Source of the DNA: Cannabis sativa
Taxonomy: Eukaryota; Streptophyta; Magnoliopsida; Rosales; Cannabaceae
DNA length: 64,000 nt
Assembly: GCF_029168945.1 (NCBI RefSeq)
Contig: NC_083603.1
Coordinates: 35,003,396 to 35,067,395, forward strand
Direction: 5' to 3'
The notes beneath the pieces were generated by a model. It was not told the DNA's origin and did no database searches. It worked only from the letters and a program-made list of their open reading frames with translations. The position numbers and the translations under genes are program-made. Shown here one piece after another: positions 37,381-49,500 of this stretch (positions are counted from its first letter, which is position 1; each line of letters begins with the position of its first letter).

Positions 37381-37790
37381 GAGCTTTATTATTAAGACAT
37401 TCGATCTCCATTGTGGGTTTTACACCGCGTTTGTTTTAGTGAGTAATCCTCCCTAATGGAGGAACATTCATTAGCAATTTCGCACTGTTTAACCTCGCAT
37501 GATAAGTAGTTTGTAAGTGTTTTGTATGGTATGGATCACCCTAATGGTGGCGACCATACTTGACTTGCAAATTATGAAACAATGGTGGAAGCTCATAAGA
37601 TAGAATTGCCTTGACTCTCGCCTAAACGGGACAACGCTGAATTCCAATCTTGATCGAATAAAAGGTTGCTAGAATGTTTAACATTTTAGACGAGCTGACA
37701 ACTCTATTCAATGAATGGTAGCTTTGACTCTCGCCTAAACAGGACACTGATATCAGTTTGTTGAAAACCTTGGAAATTATTTAGGATTGT
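37381..37790 (+). promoter_or_regulatory. Conserved pre-gag block with two CTAAT-loop hairpins
   Basis: This GC-richer block is shared with 48954-49360 and, inverted, 53000-53400. Hairpin 1: CCTCC-CTAAT-GGAGG (37448-37462). Hairpin 2: CACC-CTAAT-GGTG inside a larger pairing of GTATGGT (37524-37530) with ACCATAC (37553-37559). The phrase GACTCTCGCCTAAAC occurs twice (about 37613 and 37728). It sits just upstream of where gag should begin, so an RNA packaging, dimerisation or translation role is plausible but inferred. Confidence 0.6.
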
Positions 37791-38559
37791 AAGTTTTAGT
37801 ATTTTCACTTGTCATTCCTACTTGCTATATGTTTATAATTTTTGAATTGTGTATGAATTTATATTGAACCATGTTATTTTCTGTTATTAAGTTGTAGTTT
37901 AATTTCGAATCTTCATTGTTGGTCTAACTTGGCTTGTTTATCTAATGAGATAAATCCCTAGTGGATTTTCACCATTAGACATACATAATAGTGTTAGATC
38001 TCGAAAGATAAATATTGTATATGCGACATCTAGCTGTTCATCAATTGATGACACCTTAGACTAGTATTTTTACGATATGAAACAAGAAGATTGTATAAAT
38101 AAGATTACTTTGACTTTCGCTAATCGAAGCATCGTTGGATTCTTATTTTAAACGAAATTATCCTAATTCCTCTTAGCTTATTCATTTCGAATTAGCTGTA
38201 AAAACATATCATTGGATGAATGGTCTATAAATCATTTCATGTCCTTCTATATTTTCTCTTAAGAAATTAAATGACGCATATGATTATAATCCCGAAATTC
38301 TATTCCATATTGATATAAATCCTCAATCTTAGAAATCTCCTACTTGTGTGGGCAAATCTGACTTAGAGTTTGTATTAGTAGTGGTGGTCCAAGATAGAAT
38401 TACTCATAATATTTGGTAAAAATTTAAGTCTTTGACTTTAATTTTAAATTCCAAATAGAAATTTTCTTATATTTCTAATTCCAGAATGCAATACAGTTAC
38501 ACTTTATCAAGTGTTTAATATCCATCTTCTATTAATGGATTAAACTGTATGGAATATGA
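37791..38559 (+). other. Region where gag is expected; no gag recognised
   Basis: In the palindrome arms gag starts about 140 bp after the conserved block. Here I find no gag motif or zinc knuckle. The DNA is moderately AT-rich with one more TTGACTTTCGCTAATCG-like echo near 38108. gag has been replaced or lost. Confidence 0.5.
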
Positions 38560-40551
38560 GTTAGGTATTCTGTGATCAGGATCCACTTGCAGTATTCTAA
38601 GAACTCTTTGATGTAACTAACCCTATGTCATCAAAAGACACTACCACATTTTTTTTAATCTATGGCATTTGTATCTTGTTCATAGTGGATTTGACAAGAT
38701 CAATCTCTGCAAAGAGTTAATATGCCTATATCCACTGAAAGTAGTTCATCTCATTCGCAGATGGATGTACATTCAGGGGTGGATATGAGTTTTTCGTTGT
38801 ATTCTTAAAACGATCACTCTAGATTATACCTTATGCAAAGAAATTTGAAATGTTTGAAAAATTTCATTAATTTCTAGCAATGGTTAGAACCATTAAGGTA
38901 AGTGGTTAAAGATCTTGCGAACTGATAGGGGTGGAGAAATAGTTAGTAGATATGCAGTTCAAAGATCATTAAATTGATTTTTGAATTATATCCAAACTTA
39001 CCTCCCCAGAAATTTCGAGTTGCATGTTGATGATTAGTTACTAGTCGTTGCCTAATTCCTTCTATGGTAATACAATTTCAGAATGATGTAATGGTTGTAT
39101 ACTTAATGTAAATCATTACTAGATTCATGGATGACCTAATCAAAATCTTAAGAAAAGCTAGAACTGTTAACCATGGTTTCTTAGCTATTCTAAGTGATTA
39201 GGGGTGGACCATCCCATTGTCAATAGATAACAAAGTGTTTGTTCAAACAAATACTACTTTTCTAAGATAATGACTAAGTCTGAAAACAAGTAGCAAATAA
39301 AGGAGATATTTTTCTTGATTCCAAAAGTGTTCTATCATCTTATATAACATATGATGATCCCACTGCCTCTGGTGTCTTGTCACAACCAAAGAGGTTAATA
39401 CAATTTTCTTAGACATAATTCACGGTACCTTGTCGTAGTGGGAGAGTTTCTAGGAACTCACCTTCTTATGACTTGGGAGACACTAGTGATTAAAATCCAT
39501 TGTGAGTTTAAACAAGTAATGGATTGTCAAGATAAGAAAGTAAGAAGAAAGCCAATAGAACTATGGTTTAATCCATTCACATGGAGTAACCTAAAGTTTT
39601 CTATTACAAGGACATAAAAGGAAATTTTCGTTTATAAGTCCATTCAATGGACTTAACAAAACTTCCTGTTCCTAGTATTATAGGTTTGTGTTTATCTAAA
39701 TCTATGGCTTGTGGTACACCTGGTAATTACTTACTCTAATGCAAGCAACTTACTTTAGTAAGATGCTGAAGCATTTTCTTTCTAATGGCAATTTGTAGAA
39801 GCTTCACAACTTCTTAGGCATAGATTTTATTTATCTAAGGAAAAGTCTCAACTATTCCAGAAAAGATAAAGCCATGAAAGAATTTCTTATATCAACAGTG
39901 AGAGGTCTTAGATATGCTTTTGTATGCCTTAGACCAGACACCTGCTGTTGAGTGGGAGTAACGAGTAGGTATCAGATTAATCCAGGAGAAGAACATTAGA
40001 AGACAATCAAGTAAATCCTAAGATTAAGAAGAGGAACTATATGTTAGTCTATAAGGGTGTGTTTAAAACTCTTAGACTTACACCATATCAGATTTCAAAA
40101 TTTGCCTTTGTGCTAGAAAATCTTTCTGATAAGATGGTGGTTACTCTAGGGGTGGAATAGTGATTTTGGAGAAGTGTAAAAACCGATCTGAAGTCTCTAG
40201 GTCTACCAGAGAGGGACTGAATGTTAAAGCTGCAGGAAAGGTACTTATTCAGTCTAAGGAAAGTTCTATACATCTTTGGCACCATTCCAAATTGCCTAAA
40301 CTACTAGTGTTAATTTCCTGATTAACCAAAAGTAGTTGCCAAAGGTATAGAATCCAGTATCCCAAGAGAGTAGACATATAGAGAGGAATTTCACATTATC
40401 AATGATTTTGTGATTAAGGAAGAGTAATGGTGGAGAAAAGGTTGTATTTAATTCAACCTTTCAGATCTAATTACGAGGAGTTTACTACTACTACACTTGA
40501 TTTGTATATCAAGGTGTTGAAATTATTTGAAACGCACTTTTTGTTTTATAT
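38560..40551 (+). pseudogene. Copia pol remnants (integrase, RT, RNase H), heavily degenerate
   Basis: No long open frame survives, but fragments in shifting frames recall Copia pol. A WHL-type pre-integrase piece lies near 38665. KILRTDRGGEIV, an integrase-core-like motif, lies near 38910-38950. RYAFVCLRPDT followed by VGVTSRYQINPGEEH near 39910-39995 is the conserved RT/RNase H connection. Order and spacing suit a compressed, deletion-ridden pol. The YVDD box is not identifiable. The product cannot be functional. Confidence 0.7.
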
Positions 40552-40568
40552 TAGTGCAAGTGGGAGTT
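40552..40568 (+). other. Polypurine tract
   Basis: GTGCAAGTGGGAGTTT immediately precedes the 3' LTR TG. It is the usual Copia-type plus-strand priming site. Confidence 0.8.
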
Positions 40569-42463
40569 TGTTGGGTTTTATGCCCTAAATAAAACTCATT
40601 TCAATATAATCAAATTTACTTATTAATATAGATCGGAAATAACATTTAATGTTGCATGGTTCACATGATTTATTTCATGATTATATGTACATAATGTATA
40701 AAATCATCTGAAACCCTTTTCACATACTTGATCCTGTTTATTGTGCCGTCAACACATTGGAAAGTAAACATGACTATGTGAATAAAGTTTCCTAGATTTA
40801 TCAGACATACGGTTTTACTGATATGATAATCTACAACAGAGTTTACTTGCATTTGGAGAAGTGCTATGTTCTTTCCAGAGCATTGGTTAAAGTAAAGCTC
40901 AGGTTGGATGCATGGAGTATGCATCGGAAGGGACCGATATTGAACTTTGACTTAGATTTATTAAACTTACCGTAAAATCTATTCAAGTCAATATCGCCTA
41001 GTTGATCCTAGATCAAATGATCTTAATCCTGATATGATTAGGCTCAATCTCGAGAGGCTATTCGTGTTCTTTGATTTGTTAGTTAAGCCTAATTTTAGGT
41101 CAGGGTGATACGTACATTTTGGGAACACGGTAGTGCAATTGAGTGGGAGTGCTATCATAAACATGGAATCTATAGCTTCTATCTGGCGAATAGTAAGCAA
41201 AGGATGATCTCCTTCTAGCTTGACCAAACAAACATAAATGGTGGAGTACTCATTTCACATAAGCTGAAATATCATTTATACGGGGTCAAGTGTTTTAAGG
41301 ATAAAATACATTGTAGGGTGTAACGGTAATTTAATCCCTTTACAGTGTAGATCATTCATATAGAGGATCATTGATCGCATTAGGATTATAACAATGGATA
41401 ACTAATGATGTGTCTATATGGTGGAACATATAGAGCATTCTATATACTGAGAGTGCAATTCTAACTTCTATGCGTGGATTCAACGAAGAATTAATAAGTT
41501 AGTGAATTTTAGTGCTAAATTATTGATCTACTTATTGGAAGCTCGGTTATATAGACCCATGGTCCCCCCACTATTTGAGATAATATTGCTTGTAAGACTC
41601 ATGTAATTGGTTTTGATTAATCAATTATAATTCTCAATTTAGACTATGTCTTTTTGTGAATTTTTCACTAAGTAAGGGCAAAATTGTAAAGAAATAGTTT
41701 ATAGGGGCATATTTGTTAATTATGATACTTTGTATGGTTCAATTAATAAATATGAATAAATGACAATATTATTTAATAATTATTTATAGTTATTAAATAG
41801 TTAGAATTGGCATTTAAATGGTTGAATTAGAAAATTGGCGTTTTTGAGAAAATCAGATGCAGAAAAGGTAAAACTGCAAAATTGCAAAAAGTGAGGCCCA
41901 AATCCACCAGTATAGGGCCAGCCACTTTTGTAGGAAATTTAAACTGATATTTTCATTATTTTAATGCCAAATAATTCAAACCTAACCCTAGTGGAATGCT
42001 ATAAATAGATAGTGAAGGCTTCAGGAAATTTACACTTAAATTTCTACACTTCTGATTCAGAAAAAACTGAGCCTTCTCTCTCCCTATCTTTGGCTGACCC
42101 TTCTCTTTCTCTTTCCCTCTTCAATTTCGAAAATCTTAGTGCGAGAGTAGTGCCCAAACACATCAAGTGATACCTCAATCATAGTGAGGAAGATCGTGAA
42201 GAAAGACTTTCAGCAAGAAGGAGTTTCAGCATCAAAGATTCAAAGAAAGAGATCCAGGTTCAGATATTGATAATGCTCTGCTACAGAAAGGAATCAAGGG
42301 CTAGATATCTGAACGGAAGGAGTCATTTAATTCCGCTGCACCCAATGTAAGGTTTCCTAAACTTTATATGTGTTTATTTCATCGTTTTAGAAAGTTCATA
42401 TTTAGGGTGGTAATAAACATACTTGTGAGTAGATCTAAGATCCTGGTAAAATAATTTCCAACA
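40569..42463 (+). repeat. 3' LTR of the nested Angela-like element
   Basis: TGTTGGGTTTTATGCCC...ATTTCCAACA, 1,895 bp, complete. The Tat integrase begins right after it (GAACT outside). The matching left TSD is lost with the truncated 5' LTR. Confidence 0.93.
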
Positions 42464-44640
42464 GAACTACCCTTGCCTCAATATTTTCTTTGAGAGACTG
42501 CGTCCTCCCGTATGATCTCCACAGAACCCTTCGTGGACCTCTAGCATGATTTGTCTAGCTTCAGGGTCCGATACACACCTTAAATAAGGCATGCTGAGTC
42601 CTCTTCGGTAGAGAATTTGATCCATCATTACGTAACGATGAGCCTGATACTGAATCTTCCGAGACAGTGCCCTTTCTTGGGGCAACTCACCTTTTGTTAT
42701 GTATTTTATGATGGGGACCATCCAGCTGGGTTCTTGCCCGACCGTTAGCGTGGTCTCTTTTATTTTGATGCTTGGCTCTGCCAAGCGTTCCACTGGTACT
42801 ACCCCCAGCTCTTCGATTTCGCTATCCGAGGCTAACTTAGCCAGACAGTCCGCGTGAGCGTTCTTTTCTCGGGGGATTCTTTCTATTTTGTAGTTCGTGA
42901 ACTCGTGGAGCAGCTCTCGGACTATTGTTACGTACGCGGCCATTCGCTCGCCGCGGGTTTGGTATTCTCACGATGCAGTTTTACGACCAGTTGGGAATCA
43001 CTATAGACTTCCACTCTTTTGGCTCCTACAGCTTTTACTAATTTCAGCCCTGCTATCAGGGCTTCATATTCGGCCTCATTGTTTGAAGCTGCGAAGTCAA
43101 ACTGTAGGGTCGCCTGGAGTCGCAGTTCGGTTGGTGATATCATAGCCACTCCGGCTCCGGAACCGTTCTCATTGGAGGCTCCGTCTACAAATACCCTCCA
43201 TGTGGGGATTGGCGGTACCGGCGTATTCACGGTTGCCTCGTCTTCGTTGCATTCAGTAATGAAGTCTGCCAAGGCTTGGCCTTTTATAGAAATTCAGGGT
43301 ATGTAGTGCAAGTCAAATTGACTTAGCTCCATTGCCCACTTGAGGAGTCTTCCAGACGCTTCAGGTTTTTGGAAGACCTGTCGGAGCGGGTGATTGGTCA
43401 AAATTTTGATCGGGTGTGCTTGGAAGTATGGCCTCAACTTCCTTGACGCCATCAGGAGGCAAAGCACCAGTTTTTCAATGACCGGGTATCTTGTTTCGGC
43501 CCCTATCATATGCTTGCTGACATAGTACACGGGATGCTGAGTTTTCTCTTCTTCCCGGACCAGGGCAGCGCTGACCGCGTGTTCGGAGACAGCCGAATAA
43601 AGAAATAGGTCTTCTCCGAGGACGGGTTTTGATAAGATAGGAGGCTTGGCCATGTGCTCTTTTAGCTTTTGAATGCCTCCTCGCACTCGTCCGACCATTC
43701 GAACTTTTGGCACTTCTTTAGTACGTTGAAGAAGGGTATGCACTTGTCCGTGGACCGTGAGATGAAGCGGCTTAAAGCAGCTACCTTTCCGGTCAGGCTC
43801 TGCACATCTTTATGTTTTTCGGGGGATAGCATGCTCAGGAGAGCCTGGATTTTTTCCGGATTTGCCTCAACCCCCCTTTGACTGACGATGAAGCCCAGGA
43901 ACTTTCCTGATTTGACCCCAAAGGTGCATTTCTTTGGGTTGAGCTTCATGCCGTATCTCCGGACAACTTCGAAGCATTCTTCTAAGTCGCTTGCATGGCT
44001 GTTGCATGCTTTGGATTTGACGAGCATGTCGTCCACGTAAACCTCCATGTTTCGCCCCGGGAGGCCTTTAAACATCCGGTTAACCATTCTTTGATAGGTT
44101 GCTCCGGCGTTTTTCAGTCCGAAGGGCATGACTAGGTAACAGTACCTTTAAACATCCGGTTAACCATTCTTTGGTAGGTTGCTCCGGCGTTTTTCAGTCC
44201 GAAGGGCATGACTGGGTAACAGTATACCCCCTTATCGGTCCTGAAGCTAGTGCACTCCTGGTCTGCCGTATGCATTTTTATTTGATTGTACCCAGCATAG
44301 GCGTCCATGAAGGATAGCAGTTTGAATCCAGAAGTGGCATCTACCATCTGGTCGATCCTGGGCAGCGGGAAGCAATCCTTTGGACAAGCTTTGTTTAGAT
44401 CAGTGAAATCTATACAAACTCGCCAAGTTCCATTCGACTTGGGCACCAGGACCGGATTAGCCAGCCACTCCGGATAGTATACGTCGCGGATCATGCCGTT
44501 AGTCAAAAGTTTGTCCACCTCTTTCTCTAGAGCTTCGGCTTTCACCGAGTCGAGCGGGCGTCGCTTTTGCTAGACGGGAGGCATGTCCGGATTGACGTTG
44601 AGTACGTGGGTGATGACATGAGGGCTTATGCCAGTCATGT
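42464..44640 (-). pseudogene. Tat-lineage pol: RT, RNase H, second RNase H, integrase start (degenerate)
   Basis: On the minus strand, from 44640 downward: a linker with TAG at 44572-44570, then RT with NPVLVPKSNGTWRVCIDF, FPLPRIDQMVD, SFMDAYAGYNQI and MPFGLKNAGATYQRM. An 80-bp tandem duplication (44065-44224) breaks the frame there. RT resumes with the YVDD box in MEVYVDDMLVKS. RNase H follows (43743-43294: YYVSKHMIGAETRYPVIEKL), then a second RNase H (43272-42928) with FVDGASNENGSGAGV, NNEAEYEALIAGL and VYSDSQLVV, whose D-E-D residues are all present. Integrase begins with the zinc-finger start (HEGFCGDHTGGRS) and is cut after ILRQG at the Angela-like LTR. Dual RNase H marks the Tat lineage. 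The integrase core is absent from the window. Confidence 0.93.
44065..44224. repeat. 80-bp tandem duplication inside RT
   Basis: 44065-44144 and 44145-44224 are near-identical (GATAGG versus GGTAGG, CTAGG versus CTGGG). Eighty is not a multiple of three, so the RT frame is broken and the GLKNAGATYQRMVNRMF block is encoded twice. Confidence 0.93.
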
Positions 44641-44644
44641 CTTC

Positions 44645-47561
44645 TTAGCGCCACGCAAAGATGTCGATGGCGCCCTTCCGTGTTATTATTATTTTTTCTT
44701 TTTCCTCCGGATCTAGGTTCTTCCCTAGCCGGAGTACTCTGGTGGAGTCGATGTCGCACACTGATACTTCTTCGACGTCCTCCATTGGTTCCACAATTCT
44801 TTCGGACCCCACACGGGGGTCCAACTGATCCTCTTCAGCCACTTCTGGCTCAGCTAACTCCTGGACCATTAGCACGGGCAGGTGGGTTGCGACATTGTAA
44901 CATTGTCTTGCTTCCCCCTGGTTTCCCCTCACATTTCCGATTCCGGCCTCCCGAGTAGGGAACTTTGGGCACAGGTGCCGAATCGATGTAACTGGGCCAA
45001 AGTCCACCAAGGCCGGTCGGTCGAGGATCGCGTTGTAGGCTGTCGGACAGTCCACCACTACGAAGGTGCAGTATTTGAATGTGCTCTGGGGGATGTCCGG
45101 GCACAAGGTGAGTGGGAGCCTTACTTTTCCCATTGGGATAAGTGTCATCCCGTTAAACCCTGTGAGCTGAGACCCACTGGGTGAGAGGTCCCGGTCTGTC
45201 AAGCCTATCGCGGTGAAGGCTTCTTTGAAGAGTAAGTTCACGGAACTTCCATTGTCAATTAAGACTCTCGCCACCACTTTATTCGCGATGGGGGTCTCTA
45301 TGACCAACGGGTCATGATGAGGGAAGCGCAACGTCTTGGCGTCTTCTTCCGTGAACGTGATGGGTTGGTCCATCAACCGGGGTCTTTGAGCTGGGAGTTG
45401 AGTAACTTCCCACACCTCATTGTGTTTCGCGGCCCCGGCGTATCGCTTAAGCTCCTTGCGAGTAGTCCCTCCGATATGGGGACCTCCGGAGATCATGGCT
45501 ACCCTCCCATTAGGCCGGGGCGGCAGACCAGGGATATGCTGGGCGTCGCCCGTTGGAGCAGCTGGAGCCAATACTCCTGCTGTACCCCCCACTGTTCCCT
45601 GAGGCATACCCACAGTCGCCTGGCCCGGATTGAGGTGGGACAACCTATTCTTGATCCACTCGTAGAGGTGGCCTAATCGGATTAGATTTTCGATCTCGTC
45701 TTTGAGATTCTTACATTCATTGGTGCTATGACCAATGTCGTTGTGGTACTCGCATCTCTTGCTCGGATCTCTCCGGAAGCTATCTTTGTACAACGGTTGT
45801 GGTCTCCGGTAGTGTGTATTTTGCCTAGTAGCAAAGTACACACGCTCTTGGGAGTCCGACAACTCCGTGTATTGAGTATACTGGGGGGTGTACCCCTTTT
45901 TCTGGCGCTTCTCTCCCGTCCTGGTGCTGCCTTTGGAGGATCTTTTACTCCTCGAACCCTGGAAAGGGCCTGTCAGGCTAGCTGCCGGAGCAGAGTGTGA
46001 AGGAGCTTGTCCATTCACTCCGGACGGGTTGCCAAAATGGGATGATGCTGGTGCCAAGGCTTGGCCCTGGCTATATCCGGGGGTGGCAGAGAATTGTATG
46101 CCACTTGCTTGTGGAGTTGTTGTCCGGGCAGTACCCGAGGGCGATACTCCGGGCATGTACCCTGCTATTCCGGTGGGATAGTAGCCTCCATAAGCCACGA
46201 TTTGGGCTTCTTCGAGGTTGATATATTTCTGGACTCTCTTCTGGAAGTCCTGGAGGCTGGCAGCTCCTTCTTGCTGCAGCTCATTCCAGAAAGGAGTCCC
46301 AGTACGGATGCCTGCTTGGAGAAGTGCAAGCTGTTGTCCGTCGTCAACTTTCTTGGTTTTCAAGGCTTCCTCTCGGAACCTCTTTATGTAATTCTTCAAG
46401 GTCTCGGTGGGCAGTTGCTTGATATTAGTCAAGGCACTGACCTCCAGATTGACCTTTCTTGCGGCGACAAACTGTCTCCGGAAGTTGGTCTGTAGTTTGT
46501 TCCAACAGCCCACGGATCCTGGTTCAAGTTTCTTGAACCATTCCTCCGCGGACCCACTTAGGGTAAGGGGGAAGCACAGACATTTGGCGTCATTGCTGAC
46601 CCTCATGACCATCATGACACGGTTGAACCGTGACAAATGGTCGCTAGGATCGGAGTTCCCGGTGTAAGCTGCCATTTCGGGCATCTTGAAGTTCTTAGGG
46701 AGCTCCGCCTCTAAGATGTGTTTAGCACAGGGCTCTCGATCCTCGCTGTCCGAGTCGGAGTCATCTCCTTTCTGTCTCCGGGAGACTCCGGCAATGTCTT
46801 TTCGAAGTATGGCGAGTTCCGCCATAATTCCTTCATTCAACGTACCCGTGGAGACCGCGGGTCCGTATCTTTTTTGATCAAGGTGATGTCGGAGATCACC
46901 TTGGTTCCCATTGATTTGATTTCTCAGATCAACGGGAGGACACCTCTGTCCTCTTCTCCCTCTACCCCCGGGCTCTTGGTGTACAGACACGCTTTTTCGG
47001 TCCCCTCGATCCTGAGGGCCAAGGCTCCCTTTTTGGGGCTTGCCCCTCTGCGGACCTTTCCCTTTAGGGAAATCTGAGCGGACCTTTCGTGGATCCTGCA
47101 CCTTTTTCTTTCGCCCGGGTAGAAGTAGGGTTTTTGGTTTGATTCCCTTCAGCAGGGTATCTTATAGGGCTAGGCTCCCTAGATTTCTACTTCTGGGAAT
47201 TAGGCGAAGACGTCGCTGGCTCCTTGTCGAGTCCAGCAGTCATTGCCTTGGGGTGCACGTGAATGCCAGCTGCTTCCATGGCTTTTTGCATGGCCAGCAT
47301 CACTTCTTGCATTTTCTGGTTTTGCGCTTTCTGAGCTTCGATCTCAGCTTCGTGATCGATAGCTTTTTGTCTGAGAAGCACCAGTTCTGAGTAACTACCT
47401 TCGTCGTAGGCATACTCGTCGAGGTTTCCCTCGTAGTCATCATCGGGGACTATTTCTTCTTCCTCGGACTCCTCTGCTGCTCTTGAGGCTACATCTTCCT
47501 CATTCGGGTCTTAAGCGTCTTCAAGAGGTCGAGGCTGACGAGTACTTCTAGTCTCCACCAT
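44645..47561 (-). pseudogene. Tat-lineage gag-protease (one 818-residue open block, broken N-terminus)
   Basis: I place the start at the ATG whose complement is 47559-47561 (MVETRSTRQPRP), followed by an acidic stretch. A TAA (47513-47511), a TAG (47189-47187) and a frameshift near 47100 damage the N-terminus. From 47101 to 44645 the frame is open for 818 residues. It has an Arg/Gly-rich region, then the capsid domain (MPEMAAYTGNSDPSDHL, AEEWFKKLEPGSV, RRQFVAARKVN, QLPTETLKNYIKRFREEAL). A CX2HX4HX4C knuckle, CEYHNDIGHSTNEC, follows. Protease has VLIDNGSSVNLLF (D-N-G in place of D-S/T-G, usual in this lineage) and AILDRPAL. The block ends IDIFAWR, normally continuous with RT. Gag builds the particle and protease matures it. 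Confidence 0.92.
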
Positions 47562-47603
47562 GTTTGTGAAGTCAGATGTTCGTTTACAGTAGCTTTCTTC
47601 AGC

Positions 47604-47623
47604 TCTCAATGAAAGCACCAAAA
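47604..47623 (-). other. Primer-binding site of the Tat-lineage element
   Basis: On the minus strand, TTTTGGTGCTTTCATTGAGA directly follows the 5' LTR. The position is right for a primer site. I do not assign the tRNA. Confidence 0.7.
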
Positions 47624-48402
47624 TGTTGACCGAGATTTTCGGCAACTAATAAAATATTATAAAATTATTGAGCTGTAAGAAAGTGAGAGAAGGATTTTTA
47701 CGTGGTTGGGGCGTTAATGAGCCTTAGTCCACGAGTCTTTGTTATTTATGGATGTATTTAATACAGATCTTATACTTGGGAGAATTTCACCCTTATAAAT
47801 ACAGAGAATGTTCTTGGTGAGTATTTACTCTACTTGCTCATATGCAGCCCAAGATTCTCGATCCCATTTAGTGAGCTTTGAGGGGGTATTTATAGTGTTT
47901 TTGGTGGGGTAATCCCTAGAATTGTCCTTACAAGTGTATCTGTAAGTATCCATAAAGTTGGGTATTCCCAATGAATATACCATGGGTAATGCATGGTCAA
48001 ATCCCTAGGTGTTGTAGGGTTTTTATGTGGAATGTCCTTATTGCCTTTTGATTGACGTGACTCTTCACAGTGTAGCCGTCGCTAGACTTAAATGATCATT
48101 ACTGTGGCACTCCTGGTTGGAGGTTGTGCCGTCAGACTTTATTGCGTGTAGGAGTCCCAACACGCTTCCTCCCATGCGGCATTTAATGCGACTTGATTGC
48201 TCAGGAGAAACCTGACACCTCGCGGAGATGCCTTAGCGTTATGTGAGCTTCCGGGAGCATATTGAGTTCCATGTGCCTTCTTCGGGACCTATGTCTGGGA
48301 CGTTACCTTATGGCCTAAAGACTTAGCAAATATTGTGAGTTGCTTGATCCACGTGTCCCTTTCTGATTGGTCCACATATATTGGGCAAAATTAGGGGCAA
48401 CA
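47624..48402 (-). repeat. 5' LTR of the Tat-lineage element
   Basis: 779 bp, the same length as the left LTR. TSD TTAAT follows at 48403-48407, and the Copia leader resumes with CAATTTCGAAAATTGC. Confidence 0.93.
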
Positions 48403-48407
48403 TTAAT

Positions 48408-49500
48408 CAATTTCGAAAATTGCATTTTAATTATGCAATATTTTTCGAATTTTTTATTTTGAAAAATATATTGAGTTGTAAATTAATTATTTATTTTAAT
48501 TAATTCTTGGACCAACTACAATCAGTGATTTTTTCATTTAATTGATTAATTTAAAATATATATATTATTAGAAATTGAATTAACTAGTAAAAAAAAAAAT
48601 CTAGATAGGTGATATTTTTGCTTGAAGTATTTCTTTTCTATTTTTTATTATTTTCGAAAATTGTATATGTTTTAATATATACTTAATTTTTCGAAATTCA
48701 ATAAATATATTCTCAAAGGAAATTTTTAAGTTGCTAATTATTTAATTTAATTCAACTTAAATTAATTTCCTTAATATTTATATTTAAGATTACTACTAAG
48801 ATGGAAAGAATTAATTTTATTTCAATCACCATCTAAGTATAATTTTATAAATATTATATTAAATTCTTATTTTTTTTTGAATTTTAATTCTTAATTTTGA
48901 ATTTAATGAGAATTTATTTATTAGAATAATAAAGAAAATACATTTTAAAGAATGAGCTTTATTATTATTAAGATATTCGATCTCCATTGTAGGTTTTACA
49001 CCGCGTTTGTTTTAGTGAGTAATCGTCCCTAATGGAGGAACGTTCATTAGCAATTTCGCATCGTTTAATCTCGCATGATAAGTGGTTTGTAAGTGTTTTA
49101 TATAGTATAGATCACCCTAATGGTGGCGACCATATTTGACTTGCAATTTGCGAAACAATGGTAGAAGCTCATGAGATAGAATAGCCTTGACTCTCGCCTA
49201 AACGGGACAACACTGGATTCCAATCTTGATCGAATAAAAGGTTGCTAGAATGTTTAACATTTTAGATGAGCTGACAACTCTATTCAATGGATGGTAGCTT
49301 TGACTCTCGCCTAAACGGGACACTGATATCAGTTTGTTGAAAACCTTGGAAATTATTTGGGATTGAATTTTTTAAGTATTTTCTCATATCATTCCTACTT
49401 GTTATGTGCTTATAATTTCTGAATTGATTTTGTGTGTTAAACCATTATTTAATTTCTATATGTTGATTTCTATTATTTTGTAGTATCCTGTTTTGTCAAA
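48408..49500 (+). other. Angela-like leader, left arm, distal part with conserved pre-gag block
   Basis: AT-rich until 48953, then the conserved pre-gag block. Hairpins CGTCC-CTAAT-GGAGG (49024-49038, one mismatch) and CACC-CTAAT-GGTG (49113-49125) match those at 37448 and 37537. GACTCTCGCCTAAACGGGAC occurs twice (about 49189 and 49302). The gag ATG follows ~140 bp later. Confidence 0.8.

Larger units (their letters stand above)
32357..42463 (+). mobile_element. Angela-like Copia element nested in the Tat integrase
   Basis: 5' LTR (first ~37 bp missing) 32357-34215, primer site, long AT-rich leader, degenerate pol, polypurine tract, complete 3' LTR 40569-42463. The LTRs differ only at scattered positions, so the insertion is recent, yet the body is badly degenerate and gag is not recognisable. 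That suggests it moved as a defective copy with proteins supplied in trans. It interrupts the Tat integrase at 42464. Confidence 0.9.
27288..48402 (-). mobile_element. Tat-lineage Ty3/Gypsy element with an antisense gene
   Basis: It is bounded by two 779-bp LTRs (27288-28066, 47624-48402) and the perfect TSD TTAAT (27283-27287, 48403-48407). On the minus strand it carries gag-protease, RT, RNase H, a second RNase H and the first part of integrase. On the plus strand, next to its 3' LTR, lies a large spliced-looking antisense gene. A dual RNase H and an extra antisense ORF are known features of Tat-lineage elements such as Grande and Retand. A 10-kb Angela-like element is nested at 32357-42463, and most of integrase is gone. 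Confidence 0.93.

Noticed and set aside
37791..38559. Host gene candidate between conserved block and pol remnant
   Set aside because: No extended frame, splice-site pattern or domain. The flanks place it inside the Angela-like element.
44680..47390. Many plus-strand frames of 60-144 residues over the Tat gag-protease
   Set aside because: They mirror the 818-residue minus-strand gag-protease and contain no recognisable motif.
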